Shown here: positions 23,746 to 35,400 of the stretch, in pieces
Layout of the letters: each line of letters opens with the position of its first letter
How positions within the stretch are numbered: position 1 is the stretch's first letter
Assembly (NCBI RefSeq): GCF_042477335.2
Contig: NC_091253.1
Span: 92,952,501 to 93,016,500, forward strand
Source: Ovis canadensis
Lineage: Eukaryota; Chordata; Mammalia; Artiodactyla; Bovidae
Direction of reading: 5' to 3'
Length of the DNA: 64,000 bases
Translations under genes and position numbers: made by a program
The notes under the pieces: generated by a model
The model's database searches: none
Seen by the model: the letters and a program-made list of their open reading frames with translations, nothing else
Told to the model about the DNA's origin: nothing

Positions 23746-24435
23746 TGACTGTTTCTGTTATCTTGTGCCCTTTTTTCACAGGCATCATTCTTGGGACTGG
23801 AACCCAGGCTAAGGCTCCTCGCATGGCCAGAGGCCCTGGCCCCACGGCCAGGACCGGCCATGCCAGGGAGCCTGGTACAGGAGATGCTACTAGTCGGGAT
23901 GCTGATTAAATTCCCTGATCCAGGAGCCTCAGCGTCCTGGTCCAGGGCAGGAGGGCTAGCCACATTGAGCACAGTCTGCTTGGATCCCTACTTAAGCTAT
24001 TTTTTCAAGACCTTTTCAAGGTCTTGCCCCCTTGCCCCACCTTCCTCTGGCCCCTTTTCTCTGGGTCCCGGTCAGAGAAGGGAGACAAGCAGTGTGGGTC
24101 TCCCCTCCTTCCCTCATTCACCGGGAAGGCGACAGGAGCGGGCAGAGGCCGTTTTCCTTGCAGAAGATGCGGCTGACACAAGCCCCGAACACTTCCATGG
24201 GGCTGTAGCCCCCTGTTTTGTTTTGTTTTTGTTTTTTCTTTTGGCGAAACTGGGTTTCCAATCCCAACCTGCCTCTTCCTCCATCCTTCATCCGGACAGC
24301 TCGCGAACTGTTTTGCTGGAAAGTGCAATTAAGGGGCACTTCGTGTTTTGTCTGCCGCCTTCCAGCGTCCGCCTGGTCAAAAGAACAAACCAGAATAAAG
24401 GAAGCCGGGATTCAACTGTCGTTATTTTTTTTTAA
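23746..24435. promoter_or_regulatory. GEM proximal upstream flank
   Basis: Repeat-poor sequence directly upstream of the CpG island. A 214-codon frame (23791-24435, +) is open but has no recognisable domain and ends just before the island, so it is likely chance. Regulatory function here is inferred from position only. Confidence 0.35.
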
Positions 24436-24546
24436 AAGGGGAGAGAGGCGGGGGTCACATGACGGCGAGTCACCGATTTGGCGAAGGGGCTGCCCCTCGG
24501 GGCTTGCTGCAGAGCCGCCCGGCCCCCAAACCCCAGGCGGGGGCGC

Positions 24547-24554
24547 TGACGTCA
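24547..24554 (+). promoter_or_regulatory. Consensus CRE (TGACGTCA) in GEM promoter
   Basis: A perfect palindromic CREB/ATF site lies 31 bp upstream of the TATA box. GEM is known as an inducible immediate-early type gene, so a promoter-proximal CRE fits. CREB binding is inferred and not shown. Confidence 0.8.
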
Positions 24555-24577
24555 CGGCAGAGCCCGGGCCGCGCGCG

Positions 24578-24583
24578 TATAAA
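24578..24583 (+). promoter_or_regulatory. TATA box of GEM
   Basis: TATAAA in CGCGTATAAACCGCG context. With the usual 25-30 bp spacing, transcription should start near 24605-24612. Confidence 0.8.
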
Positions 24584-24604
24584 CCGCGGGGCGCGGGCGC
24601 GGGC

Positions 24605-24675
24605 GCACCCGGCGCAGTCACCCCGCGATCGGCCGCCCGCATCGCGGCGCGCGTCCGCTCTCAGCCGCACCCCCG
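24605..24675 (+). other. GEM: GEM exon 1 (5' UTR)
   Basis: The start is inferred from the TATA box. The exon ends at CCCCG followed by the donor GTAAGG at 24676. It has no start codon used by the main frame. Confidence 0.7.
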
Positions 24676-25054
24676 GTAAGGCGAGCAGCCCGCGGCGGGG
24701 AGCGGGGTCCTCCGGAGAGGCGCGGGGGGCAGGACTGGGGGAAGGGGTGGGCGTCCGCAGCCCGCGGAGAACTTTCCAAGTGGGGAAAAGAACCTTCCGG
24801 ACCTGCTGTCCGGCGCGGTGGTCTTTCGATCGGGGGTCGGGGGGGTGAGGGGTGTTGCAGAGTTTAAGGGGCGAAGGATGCCATTCGGCGGTGGCGGGTT
24901 GCTTTCGTGCAGTTCAGTTGGAGGGTCATCTCCTCCTCCAGACTGTGGTCGGAGGACAGCCGTCAGGGATACTTCAGGCACTGGTTGTTTGAAGAGTCGG
25001 CCTACCGGAGGCGCTGCTTGTAAGATTAAAAAAAAAACAAACCTACAAACCGAT

Positions 25055-25100
25055 CGGTCATCAGGGTCATCGAGGTGAGGGTCGCGGCTAGGGTCATCGA
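25055..25100 (+). promoter_or_regulatory. Clustered GGTCATC motifs in GEM intron 1, including a DR3 arrangement
   Basis: CGGTCA (25055-25060), a 3-bp spacer, then GGGTCA (25064-25069), and a second copy of GGGTCATCGA at 25091-25100 after the first at 25064-25073. The direct repeat with 3-bp spacing resembles a nuclear-receptor element of the VDR/RXR type. Function is inferred. Confidence 0.3.
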
Positions 25101-25580
25101 CGTGTTGGGGTTCTGGGGAGTGCGTGCGGGAAGGGGAGGGTCTCTCGCTCACCGGTGCATCTTGCTGCTGAAAATGAGATTGCTTCTGCTTTCTGTCTGA
25201 GAGTCTGGGAGTCCAGACCACCGGGCAAGGGGAGGCAGTCTTGAGAAAGGCCAAGCTGTAGCCACGTTGTTGATTGAATGTCTTTCTGGAGGGAGTCTTG
25301 GACCTGATTGGCTTCAGGAAGGTGGAAATCCGAGCTGATGGAAAGGAACTCTTGGAGTGGACAGAGTTTAAAAAGAGTGAAGCACTGTCTCTGCAAGTTT
25401 GACAGCTCTGAACGTGAGCAGGTCCTCTCCCTGCCAGAAGGACAAGGCAGAGGGATGGGTTAAATGTGATATCTGTGGGCAGGGGGCAGAAGTGAGGCAT
25501 ATACCTATTGCAGAAATTCTTCTCCCCCTCAAATAAGAGCATATTCAGGCATCAGGGCAACTTTACTAAACATGGAAGTT

Positions 25581-25660
25581 CCAATCAGCCCTGGTCCAAT
25601 CCAGCCGGGGGGGGATGATGTCATTGTCACGTGTTCCCCACTGAGGCATAAAAGCCTGCT
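25581..25660 (+). promoter_or_regulatory. Possible second GEM promoter in intron 1
   Basis: In 75 bp: CCAATCAG (25581, NF-Y type), a second CCAAT (25596), TGATGTCA (25616-25623, CRE-like), CACGTG (25628-25633, E-box) and CATAAAAG (25647-25654, TATA-like). The order and spacing are those of a TATA promoter with a start near 25675-25685. A clear donor for a new first exon was not found. Confidence 0.45.
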
Positions 25661-25908
25661 GGGTGCTGCTGCTACTTAAGTGCCATGTTTAGACATTAGC
25701 GGCTAACCTGGCCAGCTGGTCCCCAGCTGCATTAACTTGTTGCTTTTCAAGCCTTCTCTAGAGGCTCTTCGTGCCTTCTGGCTGCCTCTGTGCCCGCTCT
25801 GAGTGGGGAATCCCCAGGCTTCCTTGAGGATGGAGGAAGCCCCAGGGCAGTGGGCGATATTAACGGTACCTTTTCCTCTTTGCAAATGACAGTCTCCCTG
25901 AGGAACTG

Positions 25909-25954
<46 letters not shown>
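25909..25954. repeat. (TG)n microsatellite in GEM intron 1
   Basis: About 23 uninterrupted TG units, ending about 160 bp before exon 2. Likely length-polymorphic. Confidence 0.95.
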
Positions 25955-25955
<1 letters not shown>

Positions 25956-26113
25956 CAGTTGAAAGCCTGTTGGGTTTGGGGACTGCTTCACTGGTGTTCC
26001 TTGTGTGAGGGTTACTTGGTAACCTCACATACTAAAATATCACTGATGACTGTGTTCGAGCTCCCTGAACTCATGCTTCCTGATGCTACCATCTTGGCTG
26101 CTTTGCCTTCCAG

Positions 26114-26453
26114 GACCTGACGATGACTCTGAACCATGTCACCATGCGCCAGGGCACGGCGGGCGTGCAGCCGCAGCAGCAGCGCTGGAGCATCCCTGCC
26201 GATGGCAGGCATCTCATGGTCCAGAAGGAGCCCCCGCAGTACGGCCAGCGCAGCCGTCCCCCCACCGCCCCCGAGGACCCCTGCCGCCGGAGCTGGTCCT
26301 CCGACTCCACGGACTCAGTCATCTCCTCCGAGTCCGGGAACACCTACTACCGGGTGGTTCTCATCGGGGAGCAGGGGGTGGGCAAGTCCACTCTGGCCAA
26401 CATCTTTGCGGGTGTCCATGACAGCATGGACAGCGACTGCGAAGTGCTTGGAG
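26114..26453 (+). CDS. GEM: GEM exon 2 (start codon, G1 motif)
   Basis: The acceptor TGCCTTCCAG ends at 26113. Nine bases of 5' UTR precede ATG at 26123. It codes for residues 1-110 plus the first base of codon 111. The donor GTAGGT starts at 26454. It carries the N-terminal extension, the Ser/Asp-rich WSSDSTDSVISSESG and the P-loop. Confidence 0.97.
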
Positions 26454-29400
26454 GTAGGTGGCCCGGCTCCGGAGGGCTTTACGGGACAGCAGTGGTCCAG
26501 CAGGAAGAGTGAGTGGGTGGGTCATTTGTCTGCAGAGTTGGGAAGTGCGATTATGCCTTCTTGGCTCTGCCTGGGGAGCCGAGTCCCCACAGACGTGCTG
26601 GCATAGGCCTCTGGGACAAGAAAGTGAAAATGCTTATAGATAGAAGCTGGGCCAGAGAAGGAATTTCTTACATTCCAGCTCTAAAGGGACCAGGGAGACG
26701 GTTTACGGAGGGTGGAGCCGGAGGGTCAGGATCCCACCTCTGGCTTTTGCCAGTTCTGACCTGGACCTTTCAAGCACTCAGTGTAGAGACAGCCTTTTTC
26801 CATGGTGATACTTAAAACCAAGCCAATTAGAAAACTGTTAAGATGAATTCATTAGTTTGTTCATTGCAGTATTAGAGGCTTTAGAGGGTATAAAATTGTT
26901 TAAAATCTCTATTTTCAATAGCACAATATTTAAAAAAGATATTGAAAGTTAGCAATGATGATACTTAACGTTTGTAAGTATACTTACGGGTTTTCAATTT
27001 TCCATGGATAATCTCATTTAAGGTATTTATTATTTAGGCCTTGGTTTCCAAAACTGATCTGAGATGATACAGTCTCAAAAAAATCACATATTCCTCAAGT
27101 AAAGCATAGCACTGTATTCTGGGAAGTAAAATGAGGCTCCTGTAGTCGATGGTTTAAATTCAGTGTCTTTCAGCCACAGGATCTTAGACAATGCCAGGGT
27201 CACTGTATGTCCCTGTTTGCAGTTGTGGAAATGAAGTAAGTGTGCTTGTCCCAGTGACATGGTCTGTCTGAACGCTCAGTTGCAACTCACTGCTGAATCA
27301 CAGATTTCAGGAGTAGGAAGATGCTTTAGTGATGACACAGTTCTGCCCTCTGCTTGATGCACAGAAATCCTACTCCTTCCTCACTGCTGTCAGCCCATTT
27401 CTACTAAACATCTATTCTTCCTTTGTCTGGGAGTTCATTGCTTCATGAGGCAGCTCCGGAACCTGCTTTAAATGATGACTCATTGATAGAACATTGATTT
27501 TTCTCCTCACTCCTGACGTCTCAGGGATGATAGCTAAATCCTAGTTCAAGGGAGAAGCAGGCTCAGTATCTCTTTTTTTGGTAAAGACCCATGGGTGTGT
27601 GTCCCTATAGGAGACAGGCAGGAGGCTATCATCTAGTATGTGCCTTTGCAGTGGGACAGATACTTTATTGGGTGCCTTATATTTGTGACTGTTTATTTTG
27701 GTCCTCACATCATGTCTGCACATTGAGTCTTAGGGACTTACCTGGAATCACCCTCTGGAGCATTTTGGATTAGAACCCGGGATTTTAGAAATTAGTTTGG
27801 TGGTGTTCACCTTCCACCATTGATAGGGAACCTGCTATGTGCCAGGCACATAGCGCTAAGTACTTCCCACAGGTATTTTAATAGTACTTATAAAAATTAA
27901 GCCCATTTGGTTCTAAAGTTCCTATTTTACAGGTGAAGAAATGGAAGCTTGTGAAGTCAAGTGACTTTCCCAGGTGAAAAAGCTAGTCCATGGTTTGCCT
28001 CGGATTCAAAACTAGTTGTGATTGAACCTAAATTCCTGTGTTCTTTCACTGTACTCGACTGTCCCTGGATTTAGCATCCAAATGTTGTTACATACTATAG
28101 CACTTTGGGCAAGGTACCTCCCACGTGCCTGGCTCCATGCCATGCTCTGGGGTACTCAGTGATGGATGAGGTACACCATAATACCCTCTTAGGAAGGATC
28201 TGAGGGCCAGGGGCTGTAATTTAGAGCAGTGTAAAAATTAATAAAGAAGTCACAGTTAAGTACTTTGGGGATTGATATGAAAAAGAGACCAACTAAGACT
28301 TTTTGTTCATTTCTTTGAGAGGGAGGAATTGAAATAATTAGTGGATATCAGACTCTCAAAAATGTTTGTCCATTAGAGCATTAGTGGTACCTATCCAGAG
28401 GGTGGTATTCCTGTAGGCATAGGGTATGAAGAAGACTGACCCATCCCTGAACCTTGGGAAGGCAGGCTTCTGTATTTGGGAGGCTTCTTTGTTTAATGGA
28501 GAGAGGGGACTGTTGGTAGGGAGAATCCTTTCATGATCTCCTCAGCCAGAGAATCTTTGACAACAGGAAGCTTCTTGGGTGACTCATCCTACCTAATCTG
28601 ACCTATCTGAGTAACTCATACTGTCTAGGATTACAGCTCTTACCTGTGGGAGGCTGCTGGAATCGGTGGTTGGCTTTATCTTTCCAGAGGAGAGGGTTTT
28701 CCATGGCACTTCATTGCATTGTTCTTTTTTTCAGCATTATCCGTAAGATAAAAAGTACACAATACTCTCATCATTATTTCTCCAAATAAAGATGAATGTT
28801 GTTAAGATTATATTGCACTAATCTTATGACTCTCTGTGCATATTCGATGCCATTCATTCATTCATCCATCCGTCCATTCATCAGTTACTGAACGTATACC
28901 ATGAAGCTTGATGCGACTCAGTGAGGACATACTGCGAGTCGTGGGGTTTCTTCCTTAAAGATGCTGACAGTATTTGTAGTAGAGAGCAGGTATACACCGA
29001 CTTATAAATCAAGATAGGACGCGATTAGTATCTTCAAAGAGGTATAAGGGCAGTACTGGGGGAATTCAGAGGAGAAAATAAATACCACTTCTGACTGTGA
29101 AAATCAGGAAAAGGTTCATGTAAGTGTTGGTCTCTGAGCAGGACCCTAAGGACCACTAGGATTTAGCAGCAGCAGCAGCAGAGGGAGGTGGAAGGACATT
29201 GCACGTGTGCACAGAAAGTACAGCAGAGACTGGACGTGAAACCTCGTATGTGGGTCTGGACCCCAGTTTTGATGCTGGGCTTCCCTCATAGCTCAGTTGG
29301 TAAAGAATCTGCCTGCAATGCAGGAGACCCTGGTTTGATTCCTGGATGGGCAAGATCCCCTGGAGAAGGGATAGGCTACCCACTCCAGTGTTCTTGGGCT

Positions 29401-32400
29401 TCCATTGTGGCTCAGCTGGTGAAGAATCTGCCTGCAATGTGGGAGACCTGGGTTCGAGCCCTGGGTTGGGAAGAGCCCCTGGAGAAGGGAATGGCTACCC
29501 ACTCCAGTATTCTGGAGAATTCCATGGACTATGCAGTCCATGGGGTTACAAAGAGTCAGACACTGCTGAGCCACTTTCACTTTCCCTTTCTTTTCACTTT
29601 GATGCTGGGTGCTCCTGGACAAGATACTTACCCTCCTCATGCTTCCTCATTAGTAAAATAGGGACGTTACCTACATCAACTGTTATTAAGAGGATTAGGG
29701 GAGATAGCACAGTGCCGGGCACAGAGTGAGTACCAAGTGAACATTAGTTGGGGCTGATTCTGCATCTGCTGTTTTCTTCCCGTGGGGTTCTCTTTCGTGC
29801 TGGCCCTTTCACTGCTTGAAGTCCCTCATCCACTCTGGTGCCTCTTCCCTGGGGCCCTGTGAGGTGGGCAGAGGAGACGGCAGCCACTGGAGGGGAGGCC
29901 AGTGCTTCTCAGCACTGCCTGCTTCTTTCCAAGTGGGACCCTCTGGACTCTGAAGGCTGAAAGCAGTTGAGAGTTCTTGGGGGAGAGGGATGCTGGAGCC
30001 TCAGAACTTTCCAGAGGCTGCCAGGACTGGCTCCGGCAGGGGAGACAACACCTGTTCAGGCTTACACACAGCCCTGGAGCCAGTCTTGAGCAGGGTGGTC
30101 CTCCGAGCAAAGAGGGTTGGGGGTCAAATGCAGTACAGACAAATCAAGAGCCAGCAGTTCAGGGAAAACGGCGACCGACCACAGTTGCCCAGTGTTAGAA
30201 ACTCTCCTCCACCCCTCAAGAGGGTCTCTCCTGCTCTACAGGGGGTGAGTCCACCCCCTGCACCCCAGCCTTCATTGGGGAGCACCAGAAAAAGGAGGCC
30301 TTCTCCAGAGCAGGGTTCTGAGAAGCCTTCCAAGCAAGAGGCCTCAACCCTTTCTCCACACACCTTAACCCAGCGCAGATTTCAAAGGACTCGTCTGGAA
30401 TTTCGTATTGTTTTATGTCAGCTCTTTCTCACCTGATTAGCACTTAAAAAGGCTGAAAGGTAAGTGCCTAAGAGAGGAAGAGAAACGCAAGCTTTGGTTA
30501 CAAGCAGGTCCTCTCCTGGTGGCAGAAGGCTGTCAAGCGGGACACTGTGTGTTTGAAGAATCCTTGGGGCGCATAGCCAGAGGCGATACATAAACCCAGG
30601 TGCAGGGCACATGCACACAGCAGGGCCGAGATGTATTGTTTTAGGCTCCTGGGTTTCCAACACAGTGACTTTCAAGCAGAGAGAAGTCAAAGCAATCCTG
30701 TCAGGAACCTTCCAGAACAGCAAAGCAGTTTGGCCTTAATCTGCAACTGGACTCTTCAGTCCGCTTATTCCTCTAGACTTCTGATAATTCTTAAACCAAG
30801 AGAAAGTTTGAGTTTGCTTTTTCCCTTGGCTACTGGAATGCAGTATGTTTCTGTCTGAACTACTGGAGATTCAAGCAGATCCCTTGTGCCTACTTTTGCG
30901 TAGTGAGTGATGAGCAGAGAAAATGTTTTGTGTGTTTTTTTTTTTTTTTTTTTAGTTTTCTGCGTGCAAGGAAGTCATTCAGAGAAAAGATAAAAACTCT
31001 GAGGTGGTCACGGGCAGGCGGCCACGCACCCACCACTACCCCCTACCCCATCTGTGCTGCCCAAACTCCGATGGTTTGCACTTGGTTGTATAAATTTGCC
31101 TGTTGAAGTCATGAGACCCTATTCTCCACTAAGCCAAGTTATGCTATTCACTCCGATCCATTCCTGATGCATACTGAAGGTGGCGAACACGGTGGGAATA
31201 ATAGACTTAAAAATCCCCAGTGGGAAACAGTTACCATCGTTTAGAAGAGTGACTCCAAAAAAGGTGGGGACGCTGAGAAATTCAGAGTCGTTCCTGGTTA
31301 TTTTTATTCTCCTTTGACATGGTTCCTTCCTTTCCCTCTCGATTCTAATCCCTAGATGAAGAAACAGAGCAGGAGCACGGCTTTGCTGTTTTAAATCGGA
31401 GCGCAGTTGCTTTAGAGTGTGTGTCAGTTTCTGCGGCATAAGGGTGTGAGTCTGCTACAGGCACACCCGTGCCTCCTTCCTCTTGCGCCTCTGCGCCCCG
31501 CATTCCGGCCCCGAGGATCGCGGCAGCGCGCTGGGCTGGCTCCCTGCGCTGTGTACAGCGGCTTCCCACTAGCTACTTTATACGCGTCAGTGCTACTCCC
31601 TCGATTTGTCCCACGTTCTTCTTCCCCCGCTGCATCTGCAGGTCCGTTCTCTACGTCTGCGTCTCTATTCCTGCCCTGCAAATAGGTCCGCCAGTGCCAT
31701 TTTTCTAGATTCCACATACACGTGTTGATGCGCAGTGTTTGTTTTTCTCTCTCTGACTTACTTTATTCTGTGCGGCAGACTCTAGGTTCGTCCACATCAC
31801 TACAAATGGCCCAGTTCCACTCCTCTTTGTGGCTGAGTAGTATTCCATTGTATCTATGTGCCACATCTTTATCCATTCTTCTGTTGATGGACATCCAGGC
31901 TGCTTTCATGTCCTGGCTCTTGTAAACAGTACTTTTACAGTTTGCACATGAACACTGGGATAATGTGTCTTTTTCAGTTATGTAAACCAGGAGCACTGCT
32001 TCTTCTAAGACCCTCACTATTATAAAGCAGGGAATGTCCTGGTTCCTACAATGCAAGGCTCTTCAGCTAGGATTACGGTAATAGGCAACAGCAAGTACGG
32101 CAAGAACCAGCTTCCGTGATCTGGAAGTGATGATAACAGCTAACATTTACTGCATGTCCCCTTTGTGCCCAGGCTTGATAAATGTAATTGTCAGGTAGCC
32201 CTAAGGGATGAATACTGTAATCAATTCCATTTCACAGATGAAGAGACTGAGGCTCAGAGAAATTAAGAGAGCAGTTCAGAGCCAGTTAATAAGGGCGGGC
32301 ACCCAGATGTGAGATCAGCTTTGCTTGTGCTCACGGTTTCAGTGCTATATTTAGCATCCGTTCATTCATTTGATGAGTATTTACTAAGCACCCGCCATCT

Positions 32401-35400
32401 ACCCAGGAAGTGTCCTGGGTGCTGGGGGAGAGGGCAGTGAGCAGCACAGAGGGAAATCTCTGCGTTAACATTCTGGAAGGTGAGAGGGACCAAAAATAAT
32501 AAAATGAGTACATTAAATGCATTCTTGTTAGATAGCAATCGGCACAGTGAAGGAAAAACGGGGAAGGGAGTAAGGAATATTGGGAGGAGAAGGATGATGG
32601 AATTTTAAGAAGATGGTCAGGAAACACATCCCTCAGAAGGAGGTAAGAGAACAAGCCTTCGAATATTGGAGAGAACTGTTGTTGTTGTCATTCATTCGCC
32701 CAGCTGTGTCCGACTCTTTGCGACCCTGTGGACTGTAGCCAGACCTCCCTGTCCCTCGCCATCTCTCAAAGTTTGCCCAAGTTCATGTCCATTGCATTGG
32801 TGATGCCATCTCATCCTCTGATGCCCTCTTCTCCTTCTGATAGAACTAGTTCCTAGCAAAAAGAACAGCCAATGAAAAATGACCAAAAAACAAAAAGACA
32901 AAAAATCGTTATGAAGATCATAATTTTCTAATGTTAAAATTCAAAACAGGAAACTGCATTGTGCAATTAGAGGGAGTATGGGCTCAGCTGCGTGGAATTG
33001 ATGGGAATTTCTCCCGCAAAAATCCCACTGAACTCAGTTAATCCCCTCCCACCTACACACACACTGATTTTTCTGGCCTGGAGCTGCTCTGCCCTTTGGA
33101 CTGCACTCACCCTTCACCTACACTCAATCTGGGCTCAAGTGCCAGGAGGGAAGTTTCCATTACTAAGTAGAGCTGGAGGCTGCGCCTCTGTTCTACTTAA
33201 GATGGAAAAGCAAGCTCGTTTATTCCAGGGACCTGTATTTTCTAAATGCAGAAAATGTCATCAAAACAAGGGTAGTCTCAAGATTTTTTTTCTTGCATAT
33301 CTCAAAAGAGCTCTGTGAGCTGAAAGCTCCTGAAATTGCCAGTGAATGTTCAGTCATCACCCCTGTGAGGGTTGTGAGCTAGGTTTGCAGTTCCACTGGG
33401 CAGTCAGTGTTTCTCAGGCAGCATCCATGGAATCAGAATCAAAAGTACTCAAGTAAGTTTATTCTCCTAAAGGGTTTTCCTGTATAAAACGTCTAGGAAT
33501 GATGAAAATGAATGGATGCGTTTCAAGTGTTTAATGACACATATTCGGAAGATGCAGGAGATCTGCTTAGTAAATACTGGAGGAATACGTGTGGAATGTT
33601 GTTGAAGGTGATTAAAAAAGAGTTTATCTTTGTGAATATTTATACAGTTTACTCTGTATACTTACATAATTAATTGCATAGTTAGTAAGTTTATTTTCCG
33701 GCATAATTTGCTGCATCACCCTCTTAGAGAAAAGTGTTGCCTATTTGTCTGACTCCAACATCACTGTTCTTTCTTTTCCAGAAGATACATATGAACGAAC
33801 ACTGATGGTTGATGGGGAAATTGCAACAATTATCCTCCTGGACATGTGGGAGAACAAGGTATGCAGAGCCTGTGACTCTCTGTAAACTCCTCTGGGGCCT
33901 GCCTTCCAACAGGCTGTTTGGTGCAAGGGTGAAATTGTCCTTCTTGATGTTCCAGATAAGGTGGACTCATTTTCTTGATTAAAAAGCATTTACTTCTGAA
34001 GACCAAAACTGTTGTAAGGAGCACATTGTTCATAAATGAGCTTAGAATAACAAGCAAGTGGCAGTGATCTGCCCTTAGGTCTACTCAGAAATACAAAGTG
34101 TATTTGTTTTAGGGAAAGTCCCAGTAAGTATGGGTGATAATTTTAAACTACATAAAACCATATTATATGCAGTTGACATTCTCAATAGCTTTCACATTTT
34201 GCTTCTTTTTTGGTGAAAGGTTTGGGGTTTCTGAGCTTATATGCTAGACCTTCTGTTTATTGAGAACTCTCCTATGCTAATGAAAGGATTCTTAATTTCA
34301 TCACTTAGGAGAGGCAAAAAGAATTTTACGGACGCCAGGAAAGGCTCCTTTTAGGTAGTTGAAATAAAATTGGAAATATTGTTTGGCAGACCCGTCGTAT
34401 AATTTATCAACTCAAGCTGTAGGAGGAATCGGAAAGTCAAAGCTTTTGGCGTCCATCCTCTCTGAGCTAGCAGTCTTTACAGTCACAGACATCATGGAAG
34501 ACTGATGCCTTTGAGGGGAGTTGGAATGAATTTTCTTCCTTCCCCGTATCAGCAGAGGGACTCTGGGATACACACGATCCCTCTTTCAAATGGAGACCTC
34601 ATTTAACCAGGCAGATCTGAGCTCATGGAAGACCTTCTCCTTTATCAGGGGGAGAGTGAGTGGCTACAGGACCACTGCATGCAGGTCGGGGATGCCTACC
34701 TGATCGTCTACTCCATCACGGACCGAGCCAGCTTCGAGAAGGCGTCTGAGCTGAGGATTCAGCTCCGCAGGGCCCGGCAGACCGAGGACATCCCGATAAT
34801 CCTGGTTGGCAACAAAAGTGACCTGGTGCGGTGCCGGGAAGTGTCTGTATCAGGTAAGAGGAGCGATGCCAGTACCGTAGAAATGTCTCTGAGTCCCTTG
34901 CATTTTGCTTCCAACGGTTGCTCTTTCCTGAAGCTGAAACCAGGGACTTACTAAAATGCCACGTGGAGTTTCACGCATCCTCTCTAAGAGGTCCATGTTC
35001 CCAGCAGATCATCTGCTCTACCTGCGGGATTCCAGTCTCTCCATCCCCAAGGCTTTCTCTGGGATTCCTTTAGGGAAGAGGTGCAGCTCAGGGGAAACTG
35101 GCCATCCCCAGCGTTTTGGCCCTTCTATTCTCCAGGGAGATCTCAAGCCTTCTGGGAAGTGAAAGTAACATCTTTAGACAGGAAGGTTGGGCACTTTGAT
35201 TAAGGGGCATTGTGAGAAAGAGTCTTACCGAGATTGAGAATTCCACTCTGGCTGCCTCTGGTTCCTGTTGACCCTAGAAACACCCTCCCAGCCCTCACTC
35301 TTTGTTTCCTGAATTCCAGTCAAGGCATCAGTCTGCTGGTGTCAGGTACCCTTTGTCATAATTCAGGGATACTTCTCTTTGTTGAGCTGGCACCCAAGTG

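Larger units (their letters stand above)
24440..24860. promoter_or_regulatory. CpG island over the GEM promoter and exon 1
   Basis: Dense CG dinucleotides and high GC content (for example 24530-24660 is almost continuous CG-rich text), sharply different from both flanks. It contains the CRE, the TATA box, exon 1 and the first splice donor. Confidence 0.85.

Noticed and set aside
23791..24435. 214-codon + frame upstream of GEM
   Set aside because: No domain, runs into the CpG island edge and has no promoter or poly(A) context.
26136..26606. 156-codon + frame overlapping GEM exon 2
   Set aside because: It is a shadow frame of the coding exon, continuing into the intron past the donor.
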